Below, one piece after another: positions 36,855 through 47,779 of a stretch of 64,000 nt of DNA (within the stretch, counting starts at the first letter, position 1; every line of letters starts with the position of its first letter). The position numbers and the translations under genes were made by a program. This stretch comes from Mucidula mucida (taxonomy: Eukaryota; Basidiomycota; Agaricomycetes; Agaricales; Physalacriaceae): the NCBI GenBank assembly GCA_015501055.1, contig JADNYV010000089.1, positions 62,001 through 126,000 on the forward strand. The letters run 5' to 3'. The notes beneath the pieces were generated by a model, which was not told where the DNA came from, searched no databases, and saw only the letters and a program-made list of their open reading frames with translations.

Positions 36855-37498
36855 ATGTTGGTCAACATCCTCTCCGTCTTAACACTCTCCGCGGTTGCTC
36901 TCGCAGCCCCGGCCTTACACGCTCGACTTGACGCACGCGCTGTGGCCAGAAGAGAATACTATGATCACAAGGACTACAAGGATAAGGACTACAAAGACAC
37001 GGACTGCGACGACAAGGATGAAGATTACAAAGACAAAGACTACAAGGACAAGGAGACTTGGGTGGTATGCATATAGTCTTCGGCGCTTAGCGGTTTTGCT
37101 AACGCCGTCTCCGTACTCAGAATTGGAATGACAAACACGATGATTGGAAGGATAAACATGACGATAAGGACAAATACGACGGGAAGTACAGACGCAACAA
37201 TGATAAGCACGACGAGAAGGATAAGCACGATTGGAAAGACAAGCATGACGGGAAGGATAAATACGACGACAAAGAGAAGTACGGGAAGGATAAGCACGAT
37301 GGGAAGTACAAGCGCACTGACGGGAAGGATAATGATTGGAAGGACAAGCACGACTGGGAGGGAAAGCACGATTGGGAGGACAAGCATGACGAAAAGTACA
37401 AGCACGATTGGGAGGATAAGCATGATTGGGAGGATAAGCATGACTGGAAAGACAAGCACGACGGGAAGGACAAGCACGACGACAAGTACTACCACTAG
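36855..37498 (+). CDS. P2: secreted Asp/Lys/His/Trp-rich protein, paralogue of P1
   Basis: Exons 36855-37064 and 37121-37498, 56-nt phase-0 intron, 195 aa. Same signal peptide (MLVNILSVLTLSAVALAA), dibasic site and DYKD units. Small changes are HARLDAR for HAPLEAR and an Asp-Glu variant (KDEDYKD). In exon 2 the hexapeptide run is interrupted by KHDWEGKHDWED and a KHDEKYKHD insertion, so repeat number varies between copies while charge and length stay the same. The stop follows HDDKYYH. The open frame kept under many repeat-length changes suggests it is selected as protein. Confidence 0.85.
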
Positions 37499-39335
37499 CC
37501 ATGATCGTCGTGCGCTAACCTATACCTATAACTATGTACCACGGACTTCGCTCTGATCTAGGACTTTACTTACATACGGACAACTTGTATTTACTTTCAT
37601 TGATTGCATCGCATTCTTCTTCTTCTCAGCGTGTCGATATTCTGGTGACTGTGCGTGACTGTCACTCATCAGGTTTCCTTCCTGCCACCAAATTGCTATG
37701 GTGCCACCCATTCTCTTTCGCGCTTCCGGCCTCAGCTCTTTTCCGCCTCGTTTTCGAACGGGATACTCGTCGACTTTGCACCGACGCCACGTTGTCGGTA
37801 CTAATACCGTGCGGATATGGAAAGAATTCCTCGACGGATTCTTTGTTAACTAGAACCCATTTGCAGACTCGTTACCGACTCTAATTAGCGCGCGGAAAAC
37901 TGGGTATGCCAGCATGTCTTTACAATGTTTACAAAACTTACTTTGCAGTTTGCGCAGGCATCCGCATCTACCTTTGTCCTTCTGGAACTCACACATGGAT
38001 TCCATCCGTCTTTTTTGATGTATTTACTTCGCCGAGGTGGATGTTAGCCTTCCGCAGATGTTGATGACGATGCACGGCGAAATCGTGTAGCAGAATAGCG
38101 CCTAGAAATCGGTGTGTTTTCTGCTTTCACCCTGGTTTTTTCCAACTCACGGTTCTCTCATAGAACTCCCTCGCTCCTGTCCATATTTGCGCGGCGGCGG
38201 CTGGTCGCCAGGTCGTCTACATCTGACTGTTCAAAGCCTTCTTCATTGGTGTCATCTCCATCGCATGGTCGTATACGCTCTTCTCGAACACACAAGTACC
38301 GTGCCACCGTACCAATACTATCATGTCGGACAGAATACCGACGAGATAAACATCAGCTTTACTGGAGATGCTGATTGACCCAAGCCAAGTCGTGTTTTAG
38401 AATGACGCTCAGAAATTGGTACGCGGTCTGCGTTCAGGCAGGCCTTTTCTAAGTACGATGTACGATCAGGCTTCCTCTTCGGCGGTGCCCGATTCCAAAT
38501 GCACTCAATACAGTTCTGAATGGGGCATGGAACGTACTCAATGCACCAAGTCGAGCGCGACATGCACAAGTTGTCTGTCTGACAGGGCTCCACGCGTATA
38601 TCGACCTCGAATAACGGCGATCTCCCCAGACATTGCGACCTCGCTGATTGTCTACGCGAGCTTACCACCCGCATATGAATCCGCACATGGTCCAGCTCTG
38701 CTAGGGAGTCTCGCAGACTTGCCATTTCGACGGGGCTCTAGGTGTGCTTCTAGAGAGTCTGTATACGGAGTTGTGGCAGTCGTCTGTGCGCTTGGACATA
38801 GCAGGTGGTCATACTTGGCTCTACCCGTTTAAAATCCGAGGCATCTTGGATAACAGCTCCAGAGACTTTCTGGGGCAACCATCACGTCCTATAGTCGCAG
38901 TCGGTGCCCGCCGTCTTGACGTCGACAATTCGCGCTTTGCGCTCGATTGCTATTCGCCCATCATTACTCGGGCGATCATACATCGACTCCAGGCGATCCT
39001 GGCGTCCTGGATCTGTGACGAACCCAACGAGTTTCGGTTGACCCTCTCAATCCTACTAAGGTCATACCAGCATCGTGTACACTTTGTGCTTATGGTTGAG
39101 CCTTGATGGCCGCAGTGGATACGGTGGTGCAGACATCGTCTTGAGGGCAGCGATTACGGGCGATACATGCTCTGAACAGGCCGAAAGCCGTTGTGTTCGT
39201 ATATTCGTCTCCCTTTATCGTCGCGTATTGAGCGATCGATTTCCCGCCATGTCCTTCGTTAATGTGCATACATAAAATTCTTTCGTACAAATCCAAATAT
39301 CCGTACTACACTGTTTATAGTCTTCTGATGAACTT
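37499..39335. repeat. Spacer between P2 and N3 (cassette 2)
   Basis: Homologous to 31,982-33,912. It has an open frame at 38,744-39,106 (120 codons) containing IHRLQAILASWICDEPNEFR, also partly kept in the other spacer, possibly a decayed exon. No recognised domain. Confidence 0.6.
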
Positions 39336-40019
39336 CTATTGTATCGATAGGCGCACGACTAGCGCTGGCGGCGCCACGTATAAATAGAGGGCGATGGCGG
39401 CTACAAGAAGAAGAAGAAGAACTGAAGTCATACGATACGTATCTACAGCTTCAAATGCCCGCGTTGCATCAACAGCGACTAGGTCACTGAGGGCTTTAGG
39501 AACATGAGCGATTATGCTGTCAGTGGAGACTGGTTTGGGAACATGGTCGGAGATGCTAGCATCGGAGATAGTAGAGATCATGTCGCAAGCAAAAACAAAC
39601 CTGAGCTGCTCCCAAGACGGGAAAATCTACGGATACTTCGAGCTGGTAGTGGCATAAATCCACATAATGGCCTGAAGAGCAAGTTGCTTCATTCTGCCGC
39701 CTTGTTTGCCAATGCGCTCGAATATCTGGCCATATGCTTCGTCTAAACTAACAGAAATGGACATGAGCACCTTGCGGATGTCAACTTCACTGGCGACGTC
39801 GTGCTCCAGCTCCCATAGTGTTAGACTCGCTAACAGAAACATGCCGTTCGCTCTCGCAACAATCTCTTCGCGAACGCTGGTCTGTAGATCCTCGTTGTCC
39901 CTTACCCAAGGCAAGTCTGGGAGTTTGCTATTGACGAGAGTGAGGATGTCATGATCTGCAGCTCGAATGCGGAGAGATGGATAATCTTTTATCTGGGAGA
40001 AGATGTTGCGCGAGGTGAT

Positions 40020-40321
40020 TGTTGTAAGATATGGGGAATATGATGTTGCAGTGGCTAACTGCGAGACTCGAGCTATGTGAGGATGAGGGAGAAGTAAGAG
40101 TAATTAGATTCTTTTGAGGGCCTTGCAGGCCGCGTATATATATACTACAAATTGTAGAGTACTAGAATGTTCTACTATCTACTGAAATAAATACTTGACT
40201 CATTTGCTGAGTGAGCAGACGAGCGAACGTCCCAAATCCGCGTGAACGAGTATGTACGCGAAGGTTCCGGAAGATGCCGGATTGGGACGTGTCGTGCACA
40301 GCCACGACTGCTCCTTCGACA
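40020..40321 (-). repeat. 3' LTR of copia G
   Basis: 302 bp, plus-strand ends TGTTGTAAG...CCTTCGACA. It includes the AT-rich TATATATACTAC block typical of an LTR promoter or polyA region. Confidence 0.95.
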
Positions 40322-40328
40322 CTCCCCC

Positions 40329-43300
40329 TCAAGCCGGCATCAGTCCAAGTTCTCGGACAAACTTCTCGTGCTTGGGCCGTGGCAGTGCCTTCGTAAATAT
40401 GTCGGCCACCATCTCATCCGTAGGACAATAGGCCAACTCGATAATCCCGTGCTCCACTTTTTCGCGGACAAAATGGTTCTGGACGTCAAAGTGTTTTGAC
40501 CGGGCGTGATATTGCGGGTCGTGCGCGATGGCGATGGTGGATTGGTTGTCCTCGAAGACCAAGGTGGGTTCTTCTTGTGGATAGCCTAGGCCTTCTAAGA
40601 GGTTTCTGTTCCAGATGGCCTGGCGTGTGGAATGGGCTAAAGCCGTGTACTCTGCCTCTGTGGATGATAGCGCGGTGGTGGATTGTTTTTTCGAGCTCCA
40701 TGCGAATGCTGCTCCTCCCATGAGGAATGTGTAGCCAGAGATGGATTTCCGATCGTCTGGGTTCGACGCGTAGTCCGCGTCGCTGTATCCGGCACAAATG
40801 ACTTCTTGTTCTTCATTAGCTCGGAAGGTGAGTTTGTAGTTTCTTGTTCCAGATAGGTACCTGAACACTCGCTTCACAGCTGTCCAGTGTTCGGGACCTG
40901 GATTCGATGAAAACTGGCTTAGCGTCTGGACGGCGTATGCAATGTCAGGACGCGTTCCAATTGCCGCGTACATGAGCGAGCCTATCGCGGACTGGTAGCC
41001 GCTTCGGATGGTGGATTTGACTTCGCCGTCTTCTTGGCGCTTTCGTAGGATAACATTTGGGTCCAGTGGAGTGGAGACGGGCGACACATTGTGGAGACCA
41101 AAGCGGGTGAGTATCCCATCGATGTATTGTTCCTGGGATAGAGAGATAGATCCATTGCTGCGGTTCCTCTCTATCTCTATTCCGATTATCTTCTTTGGCT
41201 CTCCCATGTCTGTTATCTCGAAGAGTTCCTTCAGCTGACTTTTTGTTGCCTCTAGGTCGTCATTCGTTTCCGCGAAGATGAGCAAGTCATCGACCCATAC
41301 TGTGATCAACACTTTTTGGCCGTTCTGGATGCGTTTGTATACGCAATAGTCTGCGTCGAGCTTCGAGAATCCGATGGAGGTGAGTTTCCTATCAAATTCT
41401 TTGTTCCATTCTCGGCCTGACTGTTTCAACCCATATAGAGTTTTCACAAGTCGGCAAACACGTCCGGACTGGTCGTTATACCCTGGCGGCTGCTTCATGA
41501 AGATTTCTTCTTCGAGTTCTCCATTTAGGTAAGCGCCTTTGATATCCATCTGACCTATTTCGAGGTGTTCAATGGCTGCGATTCCCAGGGCTGCTCGTAC
41601 GGATTCAAGGCGAACGACTGGCGCGAATGTCTCGGTGTAGTCTACACCAGGGATTTGTGAAAATCCCTGTGCGACAAGTCTGGCTTTGTACCGTGACACC
41701 TGTCCATGTTCATCGTACTTTTTGATGAATGTCCATCTGCACCCCACGACGTCTCGTCCATCTGGTAAGTTGTTTAATTCCCATGTTCCCATCTGATGAA
41801 GCATGCTGATTTCCTCATCCATAGCCTCTTTCCACTTGGGCCATTCGAGCGAGGCTTGTGCCTCTGCTAGGCTTCGCGGGAAGTCATCGCGGTCCATGTG
41901 CTCGCCATTACCGGCAAGATAGCTCTGTATGACGGCAAGATTTGCGGACTCGGGTGGACTGTGCTCGGATGGCGACGGACGAGGGATTCGTGATGTTTGG
42001 GATGAACGAGCATTTGGGTTGTTGAGTTTGGCATAGTTGTGATCTGTCGCGGTGCGACTAGACCGCCGGATTGGTCCTGATGGTGGTTTCGGGATTTGTG
42101 ATGGCTTGGGGATTGTCGGTGGCATAATTGGTGGGTTGACTGCTGTTGGTGCCTCTTTCTTCTGCTGATCCGTATCCTGCTCAGACTTTTCTGGCAATTG
42201 CGGGTCGCTAGCACCTCCTGTCTCCCCCTCGAGCCGCATATTGTCAATGTTTTCGACGTCAACTGCTGGTGCCGGCTGCACAAACTCGTAGTTCCGTGAT
42301 TCCCGGATGGATCGCAGGCCCGCGTCGTAGTATTTTATGACTACGGGGTCGTCTGAAAACCCGACGAAGGTATGCTTTGTTGCTTTGCTCGAGTTTCCGC
42401 CAAGTTTTGACAAGTTTTTGCCTTCTCTTTTCACCCAGACTGGACACCCAAACTCCCGGAGATGCGAGATGTCGGGCTTCTTGCCTGTCCAAGCTTCTTC
42501 CGGTGTCTTTCCTTCGAGCGCACGTGTCGGTGCGCGATTGCGGATATATGCCGCATACTCAACCGCGCATTCCCACAGGAACGATGGAAGGCCTCGCGCG
42601 ATAAGCATTGCGCGGGCGAGTTCAACTAGGGTGCGATTAAATCGTTCAGCTACCCCGTTTGATGAGTGGGCATATGGTGCCGGTGTCTGTAAGTGAATTC
42701 CTTCCTTCTTCAACCATGCTTTGACCTCTCCGCCTGTCAGTTCTTTAGCGTTGTCTACCCGAATGACTTTGGGTTTGACTCCATCCTGCTGCTTGATAAA
42801 GGTAATGTATTCCTTCATTTTTCGAAATGACTCTGACTTCTGTTTTAGAAACTCAGGTCTGCAGCGGCGTGTCGCGTCGTCGGTGAACGTGATGGAGTAT
42901 TTTGACTTCTGCAGGGACTCGACGCGGGCTGGACCCCAAATATCGCCATGGGTCAATTCTCCTGGCTGTTTGCATCGGTTTTTCGCTTCCTGCGGGAATG
43001 GGCGGAGTGTCATCTTTGCCTGGATACAGGCTTCGCATTGGCTGAGCGGCGGCGAGTCGTCCGATATGGTAAGTCCTTCAACGAGTCCTTCCCTTTTCAG
43101 TCTTTCTAACCCTGCCTTTCCTAGGTGTCCCATCTTTCGATGCCATGCATCCCATGTGTCTTTGTTGCTTGTTTCGGCGACATTTGACTGCTCGGGCGCT
43201 ACAACGCGTGCACATGCCTTCATAAGGTACAGTCGGCGCGTCTTCTGTCCTTCCGCTAGGACTTTCCCGTCTCTGCGGAGGAATCGCACCTGACCTCCTT

Positions 43301-44498
43301 TAAATGAGGCTTCCATCCCGGCGTCATCGAGTCTGCTGATGGAGATGAGGTTGTTGGCGGCATTCGGGGCAAATAATGTGTCTTTGAGCTTGTGAGTGAT
43401 AGTTTGCCCATTGACTTTGCAGTCTAACAGGACTGTTCCTCTGCCCACAGCTTTGATTGCGATGTTTCCGATGCCATTGATGGAGGTTGCCTCGAGCGGC
43501 CGAAAGTCGACAAAGGTAGCGCGGTCATTGGAGATATGTGACGTTGTGCCTGAGTCTGAGAGCCAGGTGTAACGGGCGAAGTGGTTATCGAATTGCGGTT
43601 TCGTCTCCGCTACGTGGTAAGACGTCTCGACTACATCATCGTGGGCATTCCCTGACTGGGCCTGGTTAGATCTCTCCTTCTTCCTTTTGTTCCTGCCCGG
43701 GCCTTTTCCTTCCTGACCGCCACCCTTTGACCAACATTGGTTCTTGGTGTGGCCTCGTTTGTGGCAGTTAAAGCACTCAACATCGTCGGATACTCTCCCT
43801 GACGTGGAGTCTCTGCCATTCCAGTTTCTGCCTGTCTGTCTTCCGCTTCGCGCGTACATGGCTGATTCGCCCTCACCAGACTTCTCCTTTCGGCGTCGGT
43901 TCTCTTCCTGAATGATGGAGATGAACTCGTGGGAGGTAACGGTGGGGTTATTTCCGGTAGCACCAAGGTACGCTGATGTGAATTGGTCCCAGGACTCAGG
44001 CAATGAACTGATGAGTAGCATTAGGAAGTCTTCGTCGGTGACGACACTTCCCAATATGCCGAGTTCTTCCTGGACGCGGCGCATTTCGGTGGTGTGTTCG
44101 GTGATGTCTGTAGATTCGTCGGCAACGGTGCGGTAAAGACGGCGGCGGAGTGATAGTATCCCTAATTTTCCTCTAGCTTCCTTCACTAACTTCAGCTGCG
44201 ACCACATTTTGGCTGCTGTCTTGGCTCCCGCGATATGTATCATCTGCGAGTCACTCAAGGTGAGCTCGATTTGTGTCTGCGCTCGTCCGTCTTCTTCTTC
44301 CCATTTCCTAATTTTGGTTGCTTCCTCCGTAGTGATGTTGTTGGCATCTGCCGGCACGGGGATTTTGGTCGTGCCGTCGGCGTACTTCAAGAGACCTTGT
44401 TCTCGCAAGATCGCGGTGACACAACGCTTGTACGGAACCCAGTTGTGCTCTTGGAGGAGCTCAATACGGAAGAGCGATGAAGGGAGAGAGTCGGACAT
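40329..44498 (-). CDS. Copia G Gag-Pol polyprotein
   Basis: 1389 aa from ATG 44498 (MSDSLPSSLFRIELLQ). Gag about 1-300 with CCHC knuckle C242-C245-H250-C255; protease LSDSGTTS with Asp315; pre-integrase zinc site H453, H458, C488, C491; integrase D519 (HGDIWG), D582 (RVDNAKE), E618 (NGVAERFN); RT with MDIKGAYLNGE (D985), LVKTLYGLKQSGREW and VWVDDLLIF (D1070-D1071); RNase H with YSDADYA, SSTEAEYTAL, FEDNQSTIAIA and ADIFTKALPRPKH. All catalytic residues expected for Ty1/copia are present and no stop or shift is seen. Gag and Pol are one frame, so a Gag excess must come from proteolysis, RNA processing or other means. Inserted in NLR N3. Confidence 0.95.
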   Translation of the reverse strand: MSDSLPSSLFRIELLQEHNWVPYKRCVTAILREQGLLKYADGTTKIPVPADANNITTEEATKIRKWEEEDGRAQTQIELTLSDSQMIHIAGAKTAAKMWSQLKLVKEARGKLGILSLRRRLYRTVADESTDITEHTTEMRRVQEELGILGSVVTDEDFLMLLISSLPESWDQFTSAYLGATGNNPTVTSHEFISIIQEENRRRKEKSGEGESAMYARSGRQTGRNWNGRDSTSGRVSDDVECFNCHKRGHTKNQCWSKGGGQEGKGPGRNKRKKERSNQAQSGNAHDDVVETSYHVAETKPQFDNHFARYTWLSDSGTTSHISNDRATFVDFRPLEATSINGIGNIAIKAVGRGTVLLDCKVNGQTITHKLKDTLFAPNAANNLISISRLDDAGMEASFKGGQVRFLRRDGKVLAEGQKTRRLYLMKACARVVAPEQSNVAETSNKDTWDAWHRKMGHLGKAGLERLKREGLVEGLTISDDSPPLSQCEACIQAKMTLRPFPQEAKNRCKQPGELTHGDIWGPARVESLQKSKYSITFTDDATRRCRPEFLKQKSESFRKMKEYITFIKQQDGVKPKVIRVDNAKELTGGEVKAWLKKEGIHLQTPAPYAHSSNGVAERFNRTLVELARAMLIARGLPSFLWECAVEYAAYIRNRAPTRALEGKTPEEAWTGKKPDISHLREFGCPVWVKREGKNLSKLGGNSSKATKHTFVGFSDDPVVIKYYDAGLRSIRESRNYEFVQPAPAVDVENIDNMRLEGETGGASDPQLPEKSEQDTDQQKKEAPTAVNPPIMPPTIPKPSQIPKPPSGPIRRSSRTATDHNYAKLNNPNARSSQTSRIPRPSPSEHSPPESANLAVIQSYLAGNGEHMDRDDFPRSLAEAQASLEWPKWKEAMDEEISMLHQMGTWELNNLPDGRDVVGCRWTFIKKYDEHGQVSRYKARLVAQGFSQIPGVDYTETFAPVVRLESVRAALGIAAIEHLEIGQMDIKGAYLNGELEEEIFMKQPPGYNDQSGRVCRLVKTLYGLKQSGREWNKEFDRKLTSIGFSKLDADYCVYKRIQNGQKVLITVWVDDLLIFAETNDDLEATKSQLKELFEITDMGEPKKIIGIEIERNRSNGSISLSQEQYIDGILTRFGLHNVSPVSTPLDPNVILRKRQEDGEVKSTIRSGYQSAIGSLMYAAIGTRPDIAYAVQTLSQFSSNPGPEHWTAVKRVFRYLSGTRNYKLTFRANEEQEVICAGYSDADYASNPDDRKSISGYTFLMGGAAFAWSSKKQSTTALSSTEAEYTALAHSTRQAIWNRNLLEGLGYPQEEPTLVFEDNQSTIAIAHDPQYHARSKHFDVQNHFVREKVEHGIIELAYCPTDEMVADIFTKALPRPKHEKFVRELGLMPA

Positions 44499-44560
44499 TA
44501 TGGTATGTGTTTTGGTGAGGTAAGTTGTATAGTGAGTCTTGGTATAGTTTAGTTAAGGTT

Positions 44561-44573
44561 GGGGCCCATAACC
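44561..44573 (-). other. Primer-binding site of copia G
   Basis: Plus strand GGGGCCCATAACC beside the 5' LTR, as in A and E. Confidence 0.7.
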
Positions 44574-44875
44574 TGTTGTAAAATATGGGGAATATGATGT
44601 TGCAGTGGCTAACTGCGAGACTCGAGCTATGTGAGGATGAGGGAGAAGTAAGAGTAATTAGATTCTTTTGAGGGCCTTGCAGGCTGCGTATATATATACT
44701 ACAAATTGTAGAGTACTAGAATGTTCTACTATCTACTGAAATAAATACTTGACTCATTTGCTGAGTGAGCAGACGAGCGAACGTCCCAAATCCGCGTGAA
44801 CGAGTATGTACGCGAAGGTTCCGGAAGATGCCAGATTGGGACGTGTCGTGCACAGCCACGACTGCTCCTTCGACA
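44574..44875 (-). repeat. 5' LTR of copia G
   Basis: 302 bp, followed by target duplication GTGAT. Confidence 0.95.
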
Positions 44876-45311
44876 GTGATGAGGAGATTGAAGTCGTGGC
44901 CCAGACTTTGAATGGCGGCCACAAGATCAAATCCGAGAGGGCATTCGTCGAGTGCGTCAAGAACGATGAAGATGGGGCGTGGAATGAGCCGGGCCGCCTC
45001 GATTAAGAGGGTACGAACACCATCTTTCAATGGATGTATGTCCTTTCGATACAAATCCACTAAAGAAGGCGGGACGCTTGAAGTAGCGTCGAGTTGAAGC
45101 AATTGACGAAGCAGACAGCAGATGAAGGTGTGCGTCTCGCGAAAATACTCACGATTATGGTTATACCGGCAAACAATGACGAGTACTATGTTTCCTGCGA
45201 TGGAACGCAGGTGCTCGACAATCATGGCACTAGAAGAGGGAGAAGTCATCAGTAATGCTTTCCGGAGTATACACGATGTAACTCACGCAGCAACGGACTT
45301 TCCAGCACCCG

Positions 45312-46646
45312 CTGAGATGGCCAAATGAATGCCTTCGACCTTCTTCCATCTGAACCATTCTTTCGTTAGCTTTCCCCTGAGGTGCTCATTGCATTGATGC
45401 ACGTGATGTTGATATTACTTTTCGACGACGAGTCCGAGAAAACTACTTCCTTCTCTCCTTCCACCACTACTTAGGTTGTTTTCCAAAGTCCACTGCCTGC
45501 AGCTGATGTCATGTCGTCGATGTTGACAACAATCAGTCTTCTCCTTGCTTCTCTTCCTGGATATACTGATTCGGACACTTCTGCAGCGCACACCGGCATC
45601 GTCATCGCGAACACATCCAAGGCGCGGTCGCTTGCTCCCCATACGGTTGACATCACCTATCTCCCCTTCCATCATGCACAGGTACAATGCCTTCATCCTC
45701 ATTCCCTTCATCAACTAATGTGTCTTATTGCTGCCGGCTTGCCTAAATGAACCCCGTTTCCCATCCCAAGAACGGCGAAAAGCAGGCATGCTGCCGAGCT
45801 GTGTGTTGCTAATAGGGTGCTAGAACAGCCTCATGTATGCCCTAGTTACTACCAGAAGTTGTAGTTGTATTGCATAGGTAGTTCAGCAATTACATTCGCA
45901 AATTATATTCTGTTTTATTCCCTATTTTTTGCAAGCACGAACCGAATCTGTAAGCAACCTAAAACCAGAACCAACGGTTGGCGCAATGGCTGCCATTTTG
46001 AGGCCATAATTGCCAACAGTGCTAGAGGGCGCACAATAGGCCATGATTTCTAATCAAAATCTTGCGCTCAGGTCGACGCCTGGCCGGTCTGATGAGGGAA
46101 CAATATTATTCATTGACATGCCTCGATCTATCCAGAGGGACTTTTCACTGGGGCTCAAGATGTGCATACTGACAGGTCCAACAGTATCCGTACTCTTGCA
46201 CGATGTTGGTGCACCTGAGTGTCAATCATTCTGGCGCTAGAAAGACAAGATGCGGGCCAACAGCTCTGCTCAGAGTCGTGAACTTCCTCATTCTCCTCGA
46301 CGGCAAACATTTCGCTCGAAGTTCACGCAAACTCAAACACTTTGGTTTCAAAGAAAGTCAATTTGAAAGCACTTCGCTACTGGCTGCAAGAACACTTTAA
46401 TATCTCAACCTGAATGGTGCAGATCGTATGTATGGGTCCGTACTATTTGACTAACAATGACATGTCAATAGAAAATGACCACCCATGGGAAGAGAATGTC
46501 GGTCAGCCTGATCTGAAACATTCGTGGCAAGCAGTTTATTTCAATCTCAAAGGCGCCGTACATTTTCTCCAACTTCCATGAAACACGTTGCGTCGCATCC
46601 TTCCACGCTTGTTACCTTTTCGGTCTGTCGCGCTGCATTGACTAAC
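45312..46646. other. Region between N3 and gypsy C
   Basis: 45,312-46,390 shows no recognised gene; a plus-strand frame at 45,511-45,750 begins MSSMLTTISLLLASLPG but has no known domain. 46,400-46,640 matches 30,520-30,720 and is the far upstream part of the third cassette, cut from P3 by gypsy C and hAT F. Confidence 0.5.
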
Positions 46647-46651
46647 AGTAA

Positions 46652-47180
46652 TGTTATGAATCGCCATATTTTCACACTTTCACATCTTATCATATCTTAT
46701 CGGGGGCCTTGTCTTATCAACCAACGGACTGTTTCATCATCTGTTTCGTCACCGATCATATCCTTTTTCATTACCGAAGCCGTACTCATGCCGGACACAC
46801 GTCCAACACATGGATGACATCATACATGCCGATACCTCATGGACTCCCTATTGTATACACACCGCCGACACTCGTAGTACACATAGTCGTTTCAGTATTA
46901 TTACTTACATGCAGTTACCACTCGTATTTAATGGTTTCACGGACTAGTAGCATACAACACTGGGTCAAGGGCGTGGAGCATCCCTAGTGGAAACGCGTAT
47001 GGACAAGGAGTCTCAAACACAGACTTACTAGTATATAAGCAGTAGTGTAGTATCATTGTACTTTAGTTCCGATCTCGTTTATACACCTGGCCTAGCCTAG
47101 TCTTACGAACGCGAACACTTTCTTCCTTAGTTCTTGCTGTGGTACCTGGTTAAGTCTCGTGGCTTAGTCAGTCGCTAACA
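46652..47180 (+). repeat. 5' LTR of gypsy C
   Basis: 529 bp. A TATA box TATATAA at 47032-47038; the predicted RNA start TAGTTCCGATCT at 47064-47075 is 32 nt downstream. Confidence 0.93.
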
Positions 47181-47194
47181 GAAGATCGGAACTA
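47064..47194 (+). promoter_or_regulatory. RNA 5' end and self-primer site of gypsy C
   Basis: TAGTTCCGATCT (47064-47075) in the LTR is perfectly complementary over 12 nt to AGATCGGAACTA (47183-47194), which begins two bases after the LTR. This is the arrangement of Tf1/sushi-type self-priming: the RNA 5' end folds back on the primer site and is cut to prime minus-strand DNA. The leader from 47,195 to 47,779 holds no gene. Confidence 0.75.
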
Positions 47195-47779
47195 CTTTCT
47201 ACCACCTACCACACATCCCTGATCGTCGATCAGCACTTCGCTGTTTGATCATCGCACATTTCCCTGTTCCCTTTCCCTGTTTACAGATCGACGGATTCCT
47301 AATTCCAGCGCACGTCCGCATACATGTGTATTGGTCCCAGTAGCGCCGGCTAACAGTTAGAGATAACTGCCTCGGGTGCTGGAAGTAGCCGCTCTCACGA
47401 GAACAAACTTTTGGCAGTTGCACTTCAGTGGGCGCTGTTTACGGGTCAACCCCCGTTCCCAGGAAAACTTCGGCTTACCTCACACCAGAGGGACGTCGGC
47501 TGGGCAATTGCGAACTTGTGACGAGCTCTTGGGCTCCGTAGATACGTAGTCAGTAGTCGGTAAAATAGTGTAGACAGTTACGATACCTACCTACTTTACT
47601 TACCTTACGATACACATCATCATTCCCCACCCTACCAAGTCCTGGATTCTATTTCAGATCTAGGCGATCCCTCCCTATTCATCCAAACCTCTATTCCCTC
47701 ACCCGTTTCATCCAAATCCGCATCACCTATATCCCCACTTTCACCCTTTCACTCTCCGATCCCATCACCCCGATCCATC

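Larger units (their letters stand above)
40020..44875 (-). mobile_element. Copia element G, structurally intact
   Basis: 4856 bp with 302-bp LTRs (40020-40321, 44574-44875) that differ at about three sites, target duplication GTGAT (40015-40019, 44876-44880), primer site GGTTATGGGCCC and a polypurine tract (plus-strand CTCCCCCTC at 40322). One uninterrupted frame of 1389 codons. It is the only element in the window with all expected parts intact. Confidence 0.95.
39336..45311 (-). pseudogene. N3: NLR gene split by copia G and internally deleted
   Basis: 5' part 45311-44876: the 25-nt Walker A micro-exon (45311-45287, GAGKS kept), an intron, then NACHT from AMIVEHLRSIAG through Walker B PIFIVLDALDE to NLLIT. 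The frame resumes after copia G at 40014 as SRNIFSQIKDYPSLRI, so removing the element and one GTGAT restores LLITSRNIF. The 3' part loses about 450 codons between IMWIYA and the C-terminal region; the end (39581-39336) keeps the hydrophobic tail VLLLLLVAAIALYLYV. Exons encoding the N-terminal HeLo-like domain are absent: upstream of the micro-exon the sequence is unrelated. Dead gene, tail-to-tail with P2. Confidence 0.85.
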
